From positions 94,536 through 158,535 of the forward strand of contig MNCI01004721.1 of assembly GCA_015680685.1 (NCBI GenBank): 64,000 nt of DNA, read 5' to 3'. Numbering within the stretch: position 1 is the stretch's first letter; the number at the start of each line of letters is the position of its first letter. The stretch comes from Gnetum montanum (lineage: Eukaryota; Streptophyta; Gnetopsida; Gnetales; Gnetaceae). Positions 9,694 to 21,929 of the stretch are shown piece by piece. The notes under the pieces are model-generated. The model was not told the DNA's origin and made no database searches. It saw nothing but the letters and a program-made list of their open reading frames with translations. Made by a program: the position numbers and the translations under genes.

Positions 9694-12550
9694 ATGGCAC
9701 CAAGACTGAAATGGCTGCAAGAAGGAGGACCATCACAACCAAGGGATAAACAACCTAGAGTTCAAAGAGAATAGTAGGAACAAGCCCAAGAGTAGACTCA
9801 CACAACGAGACCTCTTCGAGAGGAGCCCAAAGTTAAAATTTTTTAACAAATTCCCAAAGAAGAGGCTACAACTGAACAATCTTAGAGAGGAGAGGCACCA
9901 GGGCCCATACCAAGACTTGAGGTCACATTGACACAAGCCTTCCTTGATATGATCAAGCCTCATGATGTTCAATGCTCAATTCTCCAAGAACTGAACTTTG
10001 AGTCATTCTTAGAAAATGCTCTACCAAAACTTAAGACGTAGTTGCAAAACTCATCTATGTGGCCAATCATCACTTCTAGTGGGGAGTGGTCCGTGGTACA
10101 GACATATCTCTTCTGGAACAGCAAAAAGGCAAGAGCCACTATGAAAATTAAGGACATTCAAGTGTCCTACTCGGTAAAAGCTATTGCAGAGGTTCTTTGT
10201 CTGCTTGATTATGGAACCCATCTGGCAAAGATCTCCACACATGTAGACCTCGAGGCGAAAAGGTGGTGGACCCATCAGTGTCATGGGGTTAACCACAAGG
10301 AGTTTGGCACGCTCACACAGATGAAGCACATATACTTCAAGATAGTGGCTTATCACCTCAATCCGACGATAAGGCCTAGCAATTTGACTGCTTTCTCCAC
10401 CCATGCATGTGCCACTTTAAGTGAAATAATTCTTGTTAACATCCTACACGTAATCTATCTAGAGATGGAAAAGTGATTCAAAGAAAATGAAAGTGGAAGG
10501 AAAACCCTACCCTTTCCATGCCTTATCAGAAAACTCTATAAAAGGGCAAGGATAGTCTGCTATGAAAATGACATAATCAGGCATACTCCCATTTCCTCCT
10601 AGTCTAAGATGATGTAAGACAAGACCCCTACCATGTCCAAATAAGAGGAGCAACAACCACCATCTCCACCATCCACTCAGGAAACAACATCGAAGGCATG
10701 TGTTGCCATTGAACACCTACGTGAGATCCAAGAGTAGCTCTTGCATGAGAAAATGCAACAAGTAGAAACAAGTGGTGGGGATCCATCTATGTACCATCCT
10801 GCAATGAGTCACCTCAATGAAGTGGCTCAAAAAATTAGTCAAATGGAGGAAAGTGGGCCAATATTCTCAGCCCAAAGAATGTAGAGGCCCACTAAGTTGA
10901 ATCCTAGTGCCTGAGAGGTAATGGTATCTCTCTCGGAGCAACAACAATTCCCAGAAATCTTTGGAAATGTTGCTACCTTTTTGGTGTGCTTAGAGGAGGG
11001 CAAGGGAGCAACTATCTTGGTGATGTAGCACTAAGGACAAGAGACAACAGTAAAAGTGGTTGTTAATTTAATCACCAAAGTACTAAATGCACCTGCAATG
11101 TCTATACCAAATGTTTCTGCACTCATAGATGTGCAAATGTCTGCAAAAATTGTTAACGGCTAATTGAGTGTAGCCTAGCACAAGGAGTTGCTAGACCGAC
11201 TAGTGGGAACTAGGCAACCAACTCGAGATATCTTTGATTTTCCAAATAACATCACCACAACCCAATTAGAGCTACTTGAACCAAAGGGAAAATGCATCAT
11301 TTTCGAAGGGCAACTCAAAATGACTCAAGAAAAAACCCAACACTTGGCCATAGAGGTTGTCAAATTAAGAGCCCACCTTGTTTATCCCATTCTCCTCAAC
11401 CCTACACTGACAAGAGATGAAGTTATTCAACAACTTCAAGATAGAATGAAATAGGTTGAGGTGAGAATGGTGATGGTCATCTTTCACCAATCTATGGCCA
11501 AGGCTAAGACATATTCAATTTAAAATGTCTTGGTTCAAATGCACCTAGAGAATGAGATGTTGATCACAGAGAATCATCGTCTATGGAATGTTGATGTGCA
11601 GAAATAGCAGATGTAAGAATTCATCCATCAACAATAGGAGTAGTTAGCCAGGGTAAACACTGAGCTTAGGAAATTGGTAGTAGAAAATAGAAATCTCTTT
11701 ATGGAGGACGCCCGTGCCTTATGCCAAAATCTACAATTGAGATTGCCGCATAGAAGAATGAGGCTCTTGAATTTGAGAGAGTCAAGAACCACTACAAAGA
11801 TTAGGTTGGCCTACAGAAAGAAGTTAATGAAAAATACATTCACATGGCAAAGGCAAAAGTTAATGAGACCCTCTAGCAACTCCAGCAAGGAAAAAAGATG
11901 TGGTAACCTATCATTGATGGGATAGATGCCTACAACAAAGCAAAGATCTACATGAAGAAGTTGCAGATTGAAGAAATGAAAAAATACATGGAGCTTGTTA
12001 GCCTCCAATATGTGAACCTGGCAATGCTAACTATTAGATAGTCATAGTCACAGTTAGAGAAATAAGTGGCCAACTCATACTTACTGTACGAGACTGAGTT
12101 CAAGTACCACAAAGAGAACAAGTAGAAGCTTGAGATTGCAAACATTGAACTTGAAAATTTCTTAGGGCAAGCTTCACTAATTAAAGATCAACTGTTGAGA
12201 ACATAGCCAAAGGAATGAATGATTACCAGGAATTGTAGAACGCAATCAAGGCATTCGACATCAAACACAAATAATTTACTTCTTGATTCATCAATCTTAA
12301 AGAGTTGTTTCCAAAAATGCCCTATCCTTGGGATGTGCCCACACCAACCCACATTGGCGAAGCTGCATGGATCATGCATGATCCCAGAAGTAAGGAGGAG
12401 AAAATGAAAGCATTGTTGGATACTTTTCGTCTTTCACCTGAAGTTGCAATCACAATAGGACAACCATAGTAGCCTCAACCACCACGTGTACCTGAAGTAG
12501 GAGAAGGTCCTTCTAAACCTCAAGAGCCTCCACTGCTTGGGACCATTTAA
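9694..12550 (+). pseudogene. aORF of element D (transposon-protein domain plus coiled coil)
   Basis: The start ATG at 9,694 sits in a context shared with the C aORF (CAAATGGCAC). The most intact part (10,042-10,476) includes VVQTYLFWNSKKARATMKIK, VSYSVKAIAEVLCLLDYG and YFKIVAYHLNPTIRPSNLTA, followed by LPFPCLIRKLYKRARI. The pattern of 'L.PT ... LPFP.LI..LC..A' is typical of the plant transposon-protein domain. From about 11,200 it is a long Glu/Gln/Lys-rich coiled coil with EYxELxxLQYxNLAML near the end. It ends at TAA 12,548-12,550. Many stops: a pseudogene. Function unknown. Confidence 0.7.
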
Positions 12551-12771
12551 TCTTCTTCATCATCTTCACGCCATCAAAGGGATTATGTTTGTCAATTTTG
12601 TCTTAGTGTTCAATTTTTGGAGTCTTGAACACTAGAAAATTTTGTAATGATTACATATCTGTACACTCGGACACTTAGCATTTTTTTGTGTTTGTTTATG
12701 TTTGTCATATGTCCATCATTGGTCAATAATTCCATACCTTCCCAAATTTCTAACAAACTCAAGGATGAGTT

Positions 12772-12791
12772 TTCATTCAATCATGGAGGTA
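12772..12791 (+). other. Polypurine tract of element D
   Basis: CATTCAATCATGGAGGTA immediately precedes the LTR. The upstream GATGAGTTTT is shared with the tracts of C, F and A. It would prime plus-strand DNA synthesis. Confidence 0.6.
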
Positions 12792-13647
12792 TGATGAATC
12801 GTAAATTGGTTGCATTGACTAGGCTCATCAATGATGCATTGACATGGCCCTATGGACATAGTGTCTATTTTTTCCTATCAATACATGCTCACCTATTATG
12901 TTTATGAAATATATTATCATAGCTGTAGTGGAACTCTTGCAGTTTTGTCATTTGAAAGTTAGAATATTTTTCTAAGTACCCGTAGTAGGAGTCAAGAGTG
13001 TATGGATCTTTATTTGAGCATTGTTGTACCTGAGCACAGTAATGTATGCAACAATAAAGATGAGCTTTTTGATAAACCTTGCAGCACTTTGAAATAGATT
13101 AATTATTTATTTATGCATTAATTTTTTTATGCAATTTTCTTTAGTACTTTAAGTAATTAAATAATTAATGAGGCTAAATTAAGCTAGATTAAATAGTGAT
13201 TAATTAAGCGCATAGGTATCACCACTTCGAGCATACGCTTGGCACTTGGCAATCCCAATAATGCTTAACATTTGCTAACCCAATAGTGCTAAACATGTTC
13301 CAAATGTGTACAACAAGTGGGAACAGATGCTTATGTTAGGATTAGTTAGGTGTAGCTAGTTAGATTAAATTAGAAATTTAATTATCTTACCTTACTCATT
13401 ATTCTTTATCCTTAGGTGACTTAAAACTTAAAACATAAAAATGATAAAAATTATATGCCTCAGTTGCACTTAACCATACCTTTGCATTTTACAAGTGTAA
13501 TTGGGAAGACAACAATTCTAGCAATTAGTTTCACTTCCTAGAGACTTGTGTGCTTAGAAGGCTATAAGTCCATGAAATTTGACCAAATCATGCATGAACA
13601 CTTAATGATTCGTATGGTTGGGCATAGGGTCTACTCACCACTCATCA
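12792..13647 (+). mobile_element. 3' LTR of element D
   Basis: It starts TGATGAAT after the polypurine tract and ends CTCATCA (13,641-13,647). It contains the initiator-region sequence AACTCTTGCAGTTTT, also found in the LTRs of C and A, and a purine/A-rich U5 with AATAAAG. No second D LTR is in the window. Confidence 0.85.
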
Positions 13648-14364
13648 TTACCAAAACTCTTGCAGTTTTATCCTGTAGTGTTAGAGGTAGAAGTGAATGC
13701 CCACAATGTGATGTCTAGTGATTAAACGAAGTCTTTGTTTGAACAAATTTTACTTAGACACAATTTGTAACAGAAATAAAGATCGAGATTGCTTCACATC
13801 ATTGTAGCATTCCCTTAGTTTACTTTTTGTTCACTTAGCATAATGTTTACTATTTCCCTATTTTAATGTTTTACTTTTCTAAGCGCTTTACTTTTACTTG
13901 TCAATAGTAAGTGGAATGAGTAGAACTGATTTTGAGCACTTAAGTGTAATCATTTGGTAAGCCTAGTAGTGTTATTACTTGGTATGCCCAATAGCATAAC
14001 GCTTGGTAGCCCAGTAACGGTTACATGAAGTCCAAGGTGTGTACGGAAAATTAGGACCAAATGCTCATCGTCATAGGCTAAAGTAGATTTACATTTCTAC
14101 CCTTACTTAGACTTAGCAATTACTTTCTTTTCATTATGGCTACGCTTAGGAATATTTCAAGCCTTACAAAATCAACGATCATATGCCTCACAATGAGCTA
14201 AACCATACACTTGTACTTCACTAGCTCCCCATGGAAAGACAATGGTCTCGAACTTAACTCAATTACTAGCATATCAATATTACATATCTACATATTACAA
14301 TCAAGTCACATGTGAACACTCATGACTTGTATGGTTGGGTGTTGGATTGCTCCACTGCACATCA
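13648..14364 (+). mobile_element. 5' LTR of element C, R-U5 part only
   Basis: It aligns from its first base (TTACCAAAACTCTTGCAG) with the 3' LTR from about 19,104 and ends CACATCA, a mutated CTCATCA, just before the primer site. Confidence 0.85.
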
Positions 14365-14365
14365 T

Positions 14366-14385
14366 TGGTGCCATTGTCAAGGATA
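14366..14385 (+). other. Primer binding site of element C
   Basis: TGGTGCCATTGTCAAGGATA starts one base after the LTR. It is the decayed tRNA-Asp-type site seen in E and A. Confidence 0.7.
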
Positions 14386-14510
14386 GTCAATGTGTGCTAA
14401 GTAATTGATTTCACAAAGTTTGTTTTATCAGGAATTCAAAGTTAAAACTTATAATCCTTAAATAAACTTGAACACACACACACACATTTAACAAGTGTCA
14501 CAGTTTCAAC

Positions 14511-14780
14511 ATGGCTTCACTTAAAGATAGATCACCACTTATCAAAGAGCTACAAAGAGATAATGACAGAACTAGTGATGAAGACTGGGGGATGCCCATG
14601 CAAACTAGAATCACATACACTCACACCAATCCATACCATCTAAACTTTACTTTCATCTTTCATCAAGATGGGAAGATAAGGTGGAGAGACATACAAGGCA
14701 ACATAGTACTGCCTCTAGAGCATTTAGCACTTAGCATGCTTCACACTACCTTAAGAAGGATGATCCTGAACCATGTATAG
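14511..14780 (+). pseudogene. gag remnant of element C (N-terminal end only)
   Basis: An ATG-started frame of 89 codons. Its DRTSDEDWGMP resembles the ELYDNEDW near the start of A gag, but the capsid region that should follow is absent. A Pro-rich linker (about 14,880-14,960) follows instead, leading into the protease. Gag appears to have been lost by an internal deletion. Confidence 0.5.
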
Positions 14781-15226
14781 GAGGGGTATCATGTGACTAA
14801 GAATATGAAAAGACCCTACCAACCCATAGACCCACAACACCAAGGACAAATTTCAATCCACACATGCATCCTCAGGTAGTTGATTCATTAACTCCAACTC
14901 CTAATTCTTTACCACCAGTACCACCACCTACTATGAAAGGGGAATTGCCATCACAACCACAGTAGAGAAAAGCTACAATAGCAATGAACATACAGATAGA
15001 GAATCTTACCAATAATACTAAGGGCTAATCAAAGAAACATCCTTTCTTCAAGACAAGTCCAAAAAAGGCTGGTAGATTTAGAACATCATTGAAATAAGAT
15101 TCTTCTATGGATGATCCTCCTAGAAAAAACAAGCTTCCACCATCATCAAATACAAACATGCAAACTGTCATGCTAATAAAGATAGTATCAGATTGGATCA
15201 AGGCAAGAACACTTCCCAAGAAAAGA

Positions 15227-15627
15227 ATGGATTCAAGAGTTCCTTTGATTTATCTACACGTAGCTGGAAATCTACCATGCAAGGCTCTACTAGATTTAGG
15301 TTATGAAGTTAACTTAATCTCTCTAGAAATATACAAAGTACGGAACCTAGTAATCTTAAAGAAGTGCAACATTTGGTTAGAGCTTGTAGATCAATCTGTC
15401 ACCATTCCTTTGGGATAGATAGAGGATGTGGTGACCACTGTCAATGGATGATCCTATCCAGCAGACTTTCTGGTGATTGATATGAAAAATAATGACAAGG
15501 AATTTCCTATCATAATGGGGAGAGCATGGCTTAGCATTGTGGATGCTAAGTTAAACATGAGAGACTTATCTCTTGTCATCTCTAAGGAAGACAAGCATGA
15601 AGCCATACATTCACAAAAGATTCCATG
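15227..15627 (+). pseudogene. Aspartic protease of element C
   Basis: The frame has PCKALLDLGYEVNLISLEIY, then ADFLVIDM, EFPIIMGRAWLS and DLSLVIS, the usual order of the Tat/Athila retropepsin. The catalytic motif is D-L-G (Asp codon at 15,293-15,295), as is common in this lineage. Two in-frame stops (about 15,416 and 15,449) break it. The family role is processing of the Gag-Pol polyprotein. Confidence 0.8.
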
Positions 15628-15994
15628 CATTAAGGGCTGGAGCCTGCTTTGGGGAGGACCCACTTGTATAATTGTTGTATCTTATACCTGGCAAGCAATT
15701 CCACATCACCTTGTGCCTTCTAAAACACTCAATGACTTAATAAAGACTTCCCTTAACATCTTGAAATCCATTCGAACAATAAAACTTCATCACCCATCTC
15801 TTATCTATCCAAAACACTTAATGAAATTTCATAGCCTGAGATTCCTTCATTATGAACTTTACATGACTATTTTTCCCAACCAGAGCATCATATCTACTCC
15901 AATACCCTCTAGGAATGCTTACTATCTTCCTATCCTTCCATTGACTCATTTTTCTAATAAAATACAACAAGAAAATTGAAAATTTTTGCAGTGA
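15628..15994 (+). other. Spacer of element C with the shared purine block
   Basis: CTTTGGGGAGGACCCACTTG at 15,647-15,666 is the block also found in A, D, E and F. No other feature seen; the open frame here carries no known motif. Confidence 0.55.
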
Positions 15995-16120
15995 CATCAT
16001 TGATACAATGTATGAGATCCTCATATGTCATTGATTCAATGTCGTATCAACGATATCATGCAAAAAAAATTCTATATATAGCAATGGAAAGTTAGAAAAA
16101 TTTTCATTTTTATCATTTGC
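15995..16120 (+). promoter_or_regulatory. Internal promoter of element C
   Basis: CATCATTGATACAATG (15,995), TGTCATTGATTCAATGTC (16,026-16,043) and GTCGTATCAACGATA (16,041-16,055) precede TATATATA (16,073-16,080); TATCATTTGC follows at 16,111-16,120. The same three motifs, nearly identical, occupy the U3 of C's 3' LTR at 19,011, 18,980-18,997 and 18,967-18,981. The aORF begins about 480 bases downstream. Promoter function is inferred. Confidence 0.6.
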
Positions 16121-16592
16121 TATAAGCAGAGTTTTTGATTTTCTTCTTTTGAGCTCTGATCTCCTACATTCCCCAGGCTATAACATGCACCCTACCACTC
16201 CAATTGTCATGCTTTTTGAAATCTATTTGATCCTAAAGTGCTCATCTTAGTCATAGTGGGTGATAAAAAGGAAAATTTAAGCCAAATTTATTAAGAAATT
16301 ACCTAACTCCAAAGGATAGTTTATAAGGGTAAACACAATACTATAAACTTTAATAAACATAGTACATTTAAGCTAAATGAGTCTAATAAACTCTTCTAAT
16401 AATCAATTTCAATTAATCCTAAGGTACTATGAGCCAAAGAAATAATAAGTGAGAGGTTGTAAACACTAAAGACATAACATTCAAAGGGTTTCTTTTTCAA
16501 ACACTTGATCTAACAAAGGGAATGAATAACATAAAGACTTACACAAAAAATAATATGAACATTTAATGATCTTTAACCATTATTGATTACAA

Positions 16593-18720
16593 ATGGCACA
16601 AAAAAGGATACCAGAAGGAGGACCCTCACAATAGGGAATTAAAAGACTAAGAGGCCAAGGGAGAGGCTGCACTAGAGAACAAACTCCACAAGCAGAACAT
16701 GCGAAGCAAGAGGCTCAGTCCTTTAGCATTCATTAACAAATGCCTCATACCAAGTAATCTGCCCAAGCAAAGGCTGAGCACCACAAGTTCTAGAACAAGG
16801 ACAGCAACTCACGTTGTCACATGAATGCCTCTAGGCCATTCAAGAGAAGGCTATCATGTCCACAGTGATTATGGAACTTAATTTTGGCCCATTTATGGAA
16901 TTTTCCCCATATGCTATCAAGACCCAACTCCAATCATCTCCCTTGTGGCCCACCTTAACAACAAGTAGATTGCTCCTTAAGTGAGACACTCCAATTTTGG
17001 AAAAATAAAAAAGTAGATGCTACAGTGAAGATCAAGGAAGTATCATTATCCTACTCAGTAGAGGTGATAGCCAAAGCTCTAAATCTGCCCAATGAAGGGG
17101 CTAATGTTACATAATTATCAATGAGGTCTAACACTAATACTACGAGATTGTGGCTACACAGAGCCTATGACAAGGAGAATAAAGAATACAGTGAGCTAAC
17201 TACCAAAAAGAAAATTTATTTCAAGATTAACACCTATCACCTATTCCCTACGAAGAGATTGAATAGAATATCCACATATGCAGCTAGAGGAAGTGCCATT
17301 TTGATGGAAAAATTCAATGCCAACATCACTCATCTGTACTTCCTAGAAATCCAACAAGGATTTGAAAAGGAGAAGGTGGGAAAACCTACACTGCCATTCC
17401 CCTACCTTATCAGGAAATTATGCAAACATGCAGGCATCTCAAGCTACACCAATGATGTTCTAAGGAAAGCACAGAATACCTCCTATGCTAAGATGTCAAA
17501 GCCAATGCCACCAAAGAAAAGCTAGTCATGGAAAAAACCAAGGTGGAACATGCTGAAAATGAAGTCACCAAATTACAAGAAGAGCTTGCAACCCTGAGGG
17601 CAAAAAAGAGAGATTCCACTCAATTTATTATGTTTGACCAACTAGATTAGTTCAGAATCGAACACATCAATCACCTCAATGAACACAACATGAAGATGGA
17701 ATGTGAGAAGGAGAAGGAAATGTGGGATGCCTCAATGGCTGAAACACAAGCCTATGCACATGCCAAGGCACTCACCACCCTACAAGAAGAAACCAAACAC
17801 TTGGCTATAGATACTGCTTGGTTGACTAACATGGAGAAACAAAAGAACGTTCTTGAAGAAAGCATTCATCAGTTAAGAGAACAATTAGTGAGGATCAACC
17901 AAGACATGAGTTGCTTAGAACGAGAGAATAGAACCCTCTCAATGGAGAAGGTACGTGCAACAAGATAGAAATCTGCAATTGAAATAAGCATGTGGCAGAA
18001 TGAAGCCAAGAAACATGAGAGGCTCAAAGAACATTTCCATAACCAAGTGTGCATGTATAAGCAAATAAATGAAAAGGAAATCCAAATGGCAAAAGCTAAG
18101 ATCCTCAATTTCAGTACAAAATCCTAATTGGCAACCCATTATGGATAGTCCTGCCCATGTCCACCAAGCAAAAACAAAGAATAAAGACCTGCGAATTGAG
18201 GACCTCACAAAGTACATGGGGTTAGCTAACCTTCGTTATGCTAACTTGGCCATGTTAACAACAGGTAGGCCTAGGAATGAATTGAAGCAACAAGTAGCAA
18301 TTGTATATGCTTTATACAAGAAAGAGTTTGCCAACAAGAAGGATGTCTTATAGAAGTTGCATGTGGCAAACTCAGAACTAGAAGTTGTTAAGGCTAGTTA
18401 TCAAGGCCAAAAAGATGTCGCAACTAACCTAGCCAAACAAATGTCAAATTATCAGGAATTATGAAAGATGGCTAAAGTGTTTGAGGAAGAACAAAGGCAG
18501 TTTGCGGTATGGTATGTAAAAGCTAATTAGATGTTCCCCTAGCTACCATGTCCATGGGATGTACCAACCCCATTACATATTGCACAACAAGCATGGATAG
18601 TACATGACCCTAGAATGGAGGAAGAAAAACTTCAAGCACTACTGAATCAATACCAATTTAAGAAGTCTGATGATAAAGGGAAGTAGCCGATGGAAGAGCC
18701 ACTACAGTCGGGCACTTAAG
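16593..18720 (+). pseudogene. aORF of element C (transposon-protein domain plus coiled coil)
   Basis: The start is ATGGCACAAAAAAGG at 16,593. The domain part (17,121-17,525) reads KIYFKINTYHLFPTKRL and LPFPYLIRKLCKHAGI, matching the D copy and the plant transposon-protein pattern. From about 17,530 to 18,450 follows a Lys/Glu/Gln-rich coiled coil ending with TKYMGLANLRYANLAML. The end (TAA, 18,718-18,720) is preceded by PMEEPLQSGT, matching PMEEPPPSRTT in A. Several stops interrupt it. It is the best view of the full-length layout (about 700 codons). Confidence 0.7.
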
Positions 18721-18922
18721 GTGACATCAAGCTTCTTCAGCTTTTTGTCTTGTTTTGTCGTACAATTATGTCAAAAATTTTGTAAAACATCATTGCAGCA
18801 TTCAATGTCATATATATAATCAATAAGTCATGTATAGTTGAATCTACCTCTCAATTTTGTAAGGGAATCTATCCTTATTTTGTTTTCACTTGAGGATGAG
18901 TTTCCAATTAGGCGTGGCAGTA
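18721..18922 (+). other. Non-coding tail and polypurine tract of element C
   Basis: It ends with GAGGATGAGTTTCC and AGGCGTGGCAGTA directly before the LTR, a mutated version of the GGATGAGTTTT...GGGGGTA tract of element A. Confidence 0.55.
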
Positions 18923-19819
18923 TGATAAAGTTAAGTTTTTGGTCAAAGCCACATCGTAGCAACGACGTCGTATCAACAATGTCATTAATTCGATGTCAAT
19001 TTCCTTGATACATCATTGTTAATACAATGTCTCAAGATGTGTGTGGCCCTATAAATATGACACTTGGGCACATAATCCGGGAACTTTCCATTTCATACCT
19101 TACCAAAACTCTTACAATTTTTTCCCGTAGTGTTAGCAATAGAAGTGAATGCCCGCAATGTGATGTCTAGTGATTGAACGGAGTCTTTGTTCGAACAATT
19201 TGTACATGGACATAGTTTGTGACAAAAATAAATACCAAGATTTCTTCACATCATTGCAGCATTCCCTTAGTTTACTTTTTGTTTACTTAGCATAATGTTT
19301 ACTGTTTTCCTAGTTTAATGTTTTACTTTTCTAAGCGCTTTACTTTTACTTGTCAACAGTAAGCGGAATGAGTACGACTAATTTTGAGCACTTAAGTGTA
19401 ATCGTTTGGTAAGCCCATTAGTGTTATTGCTTAGTACGCCTAGTAGCATAACACTTGGTAGCCCAATAACAATTACACGAAGTCCAAGGTGTGTATGGAA
19501 AATCAAGACTAGATGCTCATCACCATAGGCTAGAGTAGATTTACATTTTTGTCGTTACTTAGACTTAGCAATTAGTTTCTTTTCATTATGGCTACACTTA
19601 GGAATATTTGAGGTCTTACAACAACATCAATGATCATATGCCTCATGGTGAGCTAAACCATACACTTTTACTTCAGTAGCTCCATGTGGAAAGACAATAG
19701 TCTCAAACTTAACTCAATTACTAGCAAAACAACATTGTCTATCTAGGGATTACAATCGAGTCACATGTGAACACTCGTGACTTGTATGGTTGGGTGTTGG
19801 GTTGCTCCACCGCTCATCA
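18923..19819 (+). mobile_element. 3' LTR of element C
   Basis: It starts TGATAAAG and ends CTCATCA (19,813-19,819). U3 (18,923-19,050) has clustered CATCGTATCAACAATGTC-like motifs in both orientations, then TATAAATA (19,050-19,057). The initiator region AAAACTCTTACAATTTT lies about 50 bases further on. The flank is CTAAG. Confidence 0.9.
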
Positions 19820-20520
19820 CTAAGGTTGTTCAATCTATCACTTGTCATTTCCAACGACAAGAATTTCAACAATAATGCCCTACTTTCTTCTTGTAAAAAC
19901 AAAAGAATTTTCTCTTGTTCAACGTTCATACGAAGAGCTCATCGTACTCATCATTATAGTTAACTCAATAATTCCTAAAGATCATATTCATCATTACAGT
20001 TAACTCATCACTACAATTAACTCAACAATATGCATTTACTTGCCACTATTCCTTGTAAATTCCACTACAATTAACTCAACAATATGCATTTACTTGCCAC
20101 TATTCCTTGTAAATTCCAAGTATGTAACGCTAATTTATCTCGATTTTATCAAAATTTTTAAAATTTGTGGTTCCAAAACATTTTGAATTATTAAAAAACG
20201 CAGTCAACTAAACTCACTTTAGGATTATAATTAACTCAATAATTTCCAAAGAGTTCATCATACTCATCATTACAAGTAACTCAACAATTCAAAAAGTTCA
20301 TCATACTCATCATTACAAGTAACTCGACAATTCAAAAATGCAGAGAGTCAACTAAACTTGCCAATGTTCCTCATAAATTCTGGGCAAATACAACTATTTT
20401 ATCTCGATTTTATCAAAAGTTTAAAATTTTGTGATTCCAAAAACATTTTGAATTATTAAAAAATGCAAAGACTCAACTACACTCAGGTTAGCTTAGGGTT
20501 CATGAAGTACATAACTCAGG
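19820..20520. repeat. Tandem-repeat region between the element nest and SnRK2
   Basis: A 54-bp unit occurs twice without change (20,011-20,064 and 20,065-20,118). A shorter unit containing TCATCATACTCATCATTACA occurs twice around 20,246-20,338. A larger block with TCTCGATTTTATCAAAA and GAATTATTAAAAAA recurs at about 20,137 and 20,400. ACTCATCATTACAGTTAACT-type sequence runs throughout. No gene seen. Confidence 0.8.
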
Positions 20521-21929
20521 TCATATGAGTGCATGTGCGGGGGGCATCAGTTTGATGGGGCCCCAGATGACGATACAGCACAGATTACTAAATTTACGAA
20601 GAGAATTATGTTCTACTACAGTCCTTAAAAATAACAGATCTTAATTAAAGATGCTACTTTAAATGCGGAGATCATATTTTATAACTGAGTAACATGATAT
20701 TGCACTACATTGAAGGATGAGCTGGCCCATGTGCCCCTGCATCTCCATACCAGATGGCATTAAACTCATAGCCAAGCAGCAGCCGTAAAAGCCGCACCTA
20801 AACATTACCAAACAACAATTCACGAGCCAGCAATGTGTGCAAACGCACAATCACGAAATTATCGGTCAGAAGTTCAGAACCCTTTTCGCTTTAAACCCCC
20901 CCTGTTTTATGGGTAGTCAATCTACGAGTCTCCCGCTTTCAATCAGATACGTTGAAGGCTCTTACCTCTAAAAATGCACCGTCGTGCAGAAATTCGACCG
21001 GACTGACTGACAGAGGTTTCCTCTGTATCGTCCTTGAGAGAACATTTGGCACCAAAGGGAACCTAACCGCAGCTTCGGGCATGTATTTGAACTGTGTTGG
21101 ATTTTCAAAACATGAAACTAGAACGTCAAGAATTAGGAACAAAATTTCGCGAAAAGCAATTAAATTCACTCCCTCCGGCAGGCAGCTTCACAATCTTGGG
21201 CCAGTCATCACTGCATGTTGAGTATTCTGAACTTGTAAGCTCCTTCGCCGCCATCCACTCGTAAGCAAGTAAACAAGTTATCGATCCCGTGACCGGAGAA
21301 AAATGCATAAGGCAAGAACCTGCTGTTTTACATGGAATTGGGTATTGTTGAGAGATCCAATTGATTGTACATCAGATCCAAATCCGATTTCTGAAAGTTA
21401 ATATATACAGTAACAACAGACCTGTCATAACCAAATATCGTATTCAATGCTATTGTAAAACCTAATTAATTTTAAGTTACATTCAAAACTTTCTGAAACT
21501 TGAACCTTATCCAAACATCTGTATAGACCATCCATTTTTGTTTTCGAAAGAGCAGCACGTTGGATGCTTGCGAAAAAGGGATAAAAAGGCGTAATGGCAT
21601 AGAATTCATTCGTTTTTTTCAACACTTTGGGAAATTAATTTACAATGCTGGATTCAGAATAAATATGGAAAGCAATGCTTTCAGGGAATATCCCAAATCC
21701 AGTCAACGACTGACACAAGATACCGTTTATAACCGCGCGTACATTTTCTTGAAAAACAGAGTCATTGCTTTGCTCGCATTTCTCACAAAGAAAGAATAGC
21801 TTCGTTTAGGACCTCTAGTTAGCATTATTGGAAGGAAAAACGACTGCAAATCAAGGCAAGCACATTGTCATTTTCTATGCTATCATACAGGGCCTTATCT
21901 AACCAAGCTAGACATACAAATACCACAAA
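20521..21929. other. 3' flank of SnRK2
   Basis: Single-copy-looking sequence that presumably holds the SnRK2 3' UTR. On the minus strand 21,126-21,254 is an ATG-started frame of 42 codons beginning MAAKELTSSEYSTCSDDWPK. It looks protein-like and has CpG-rich codons, but no family is recognised and no continuing exon was found. It could be a small gene, a stray exon or chance. Confidence 0.3.

Larger units (their letters stand above)
6580..13647 (+). mobile_element. Element D: 3' half of a Ty3/gypsy (Tat/Athila-type) element
   Basis: Order on the plus strand: integrase remnant, spacer, internal promoter, aORF, polypurine tract, 3' LTR. The 5' half lies to the left of element E, outside the window. 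The LTR end at 13,647 abuts the middle of C's 5' LTR, so D was inserted into C's LTR; the next five bases, TTACC, are the expected target duplication. Confidence 0.8.
13648..19819 (+). mobile_element. Element C: non-autonomous Ty3/gypsy element, 5' LTR split
   Basis: It holds the R-U5 part of the 5' LTR (13,648-14,364), primer site, a short gag remnant, an aspartic protease, spacer, internal promoter, aORF and a full 3' LTR (18,923-19,819). Reverse transcriptase, RNase H and integrase are absent between protease and aORF. The missing U3 of the 5' LTR is explained by insertion of D at this point. Confidence 0.85.

Noticed and set aside
13648-14364. 5' LTR of C lacking U3 as a product of aberrant reverse transcription
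   Set aside because: Insertion of D at this point explains the missing part; the U3 should lie left of D.
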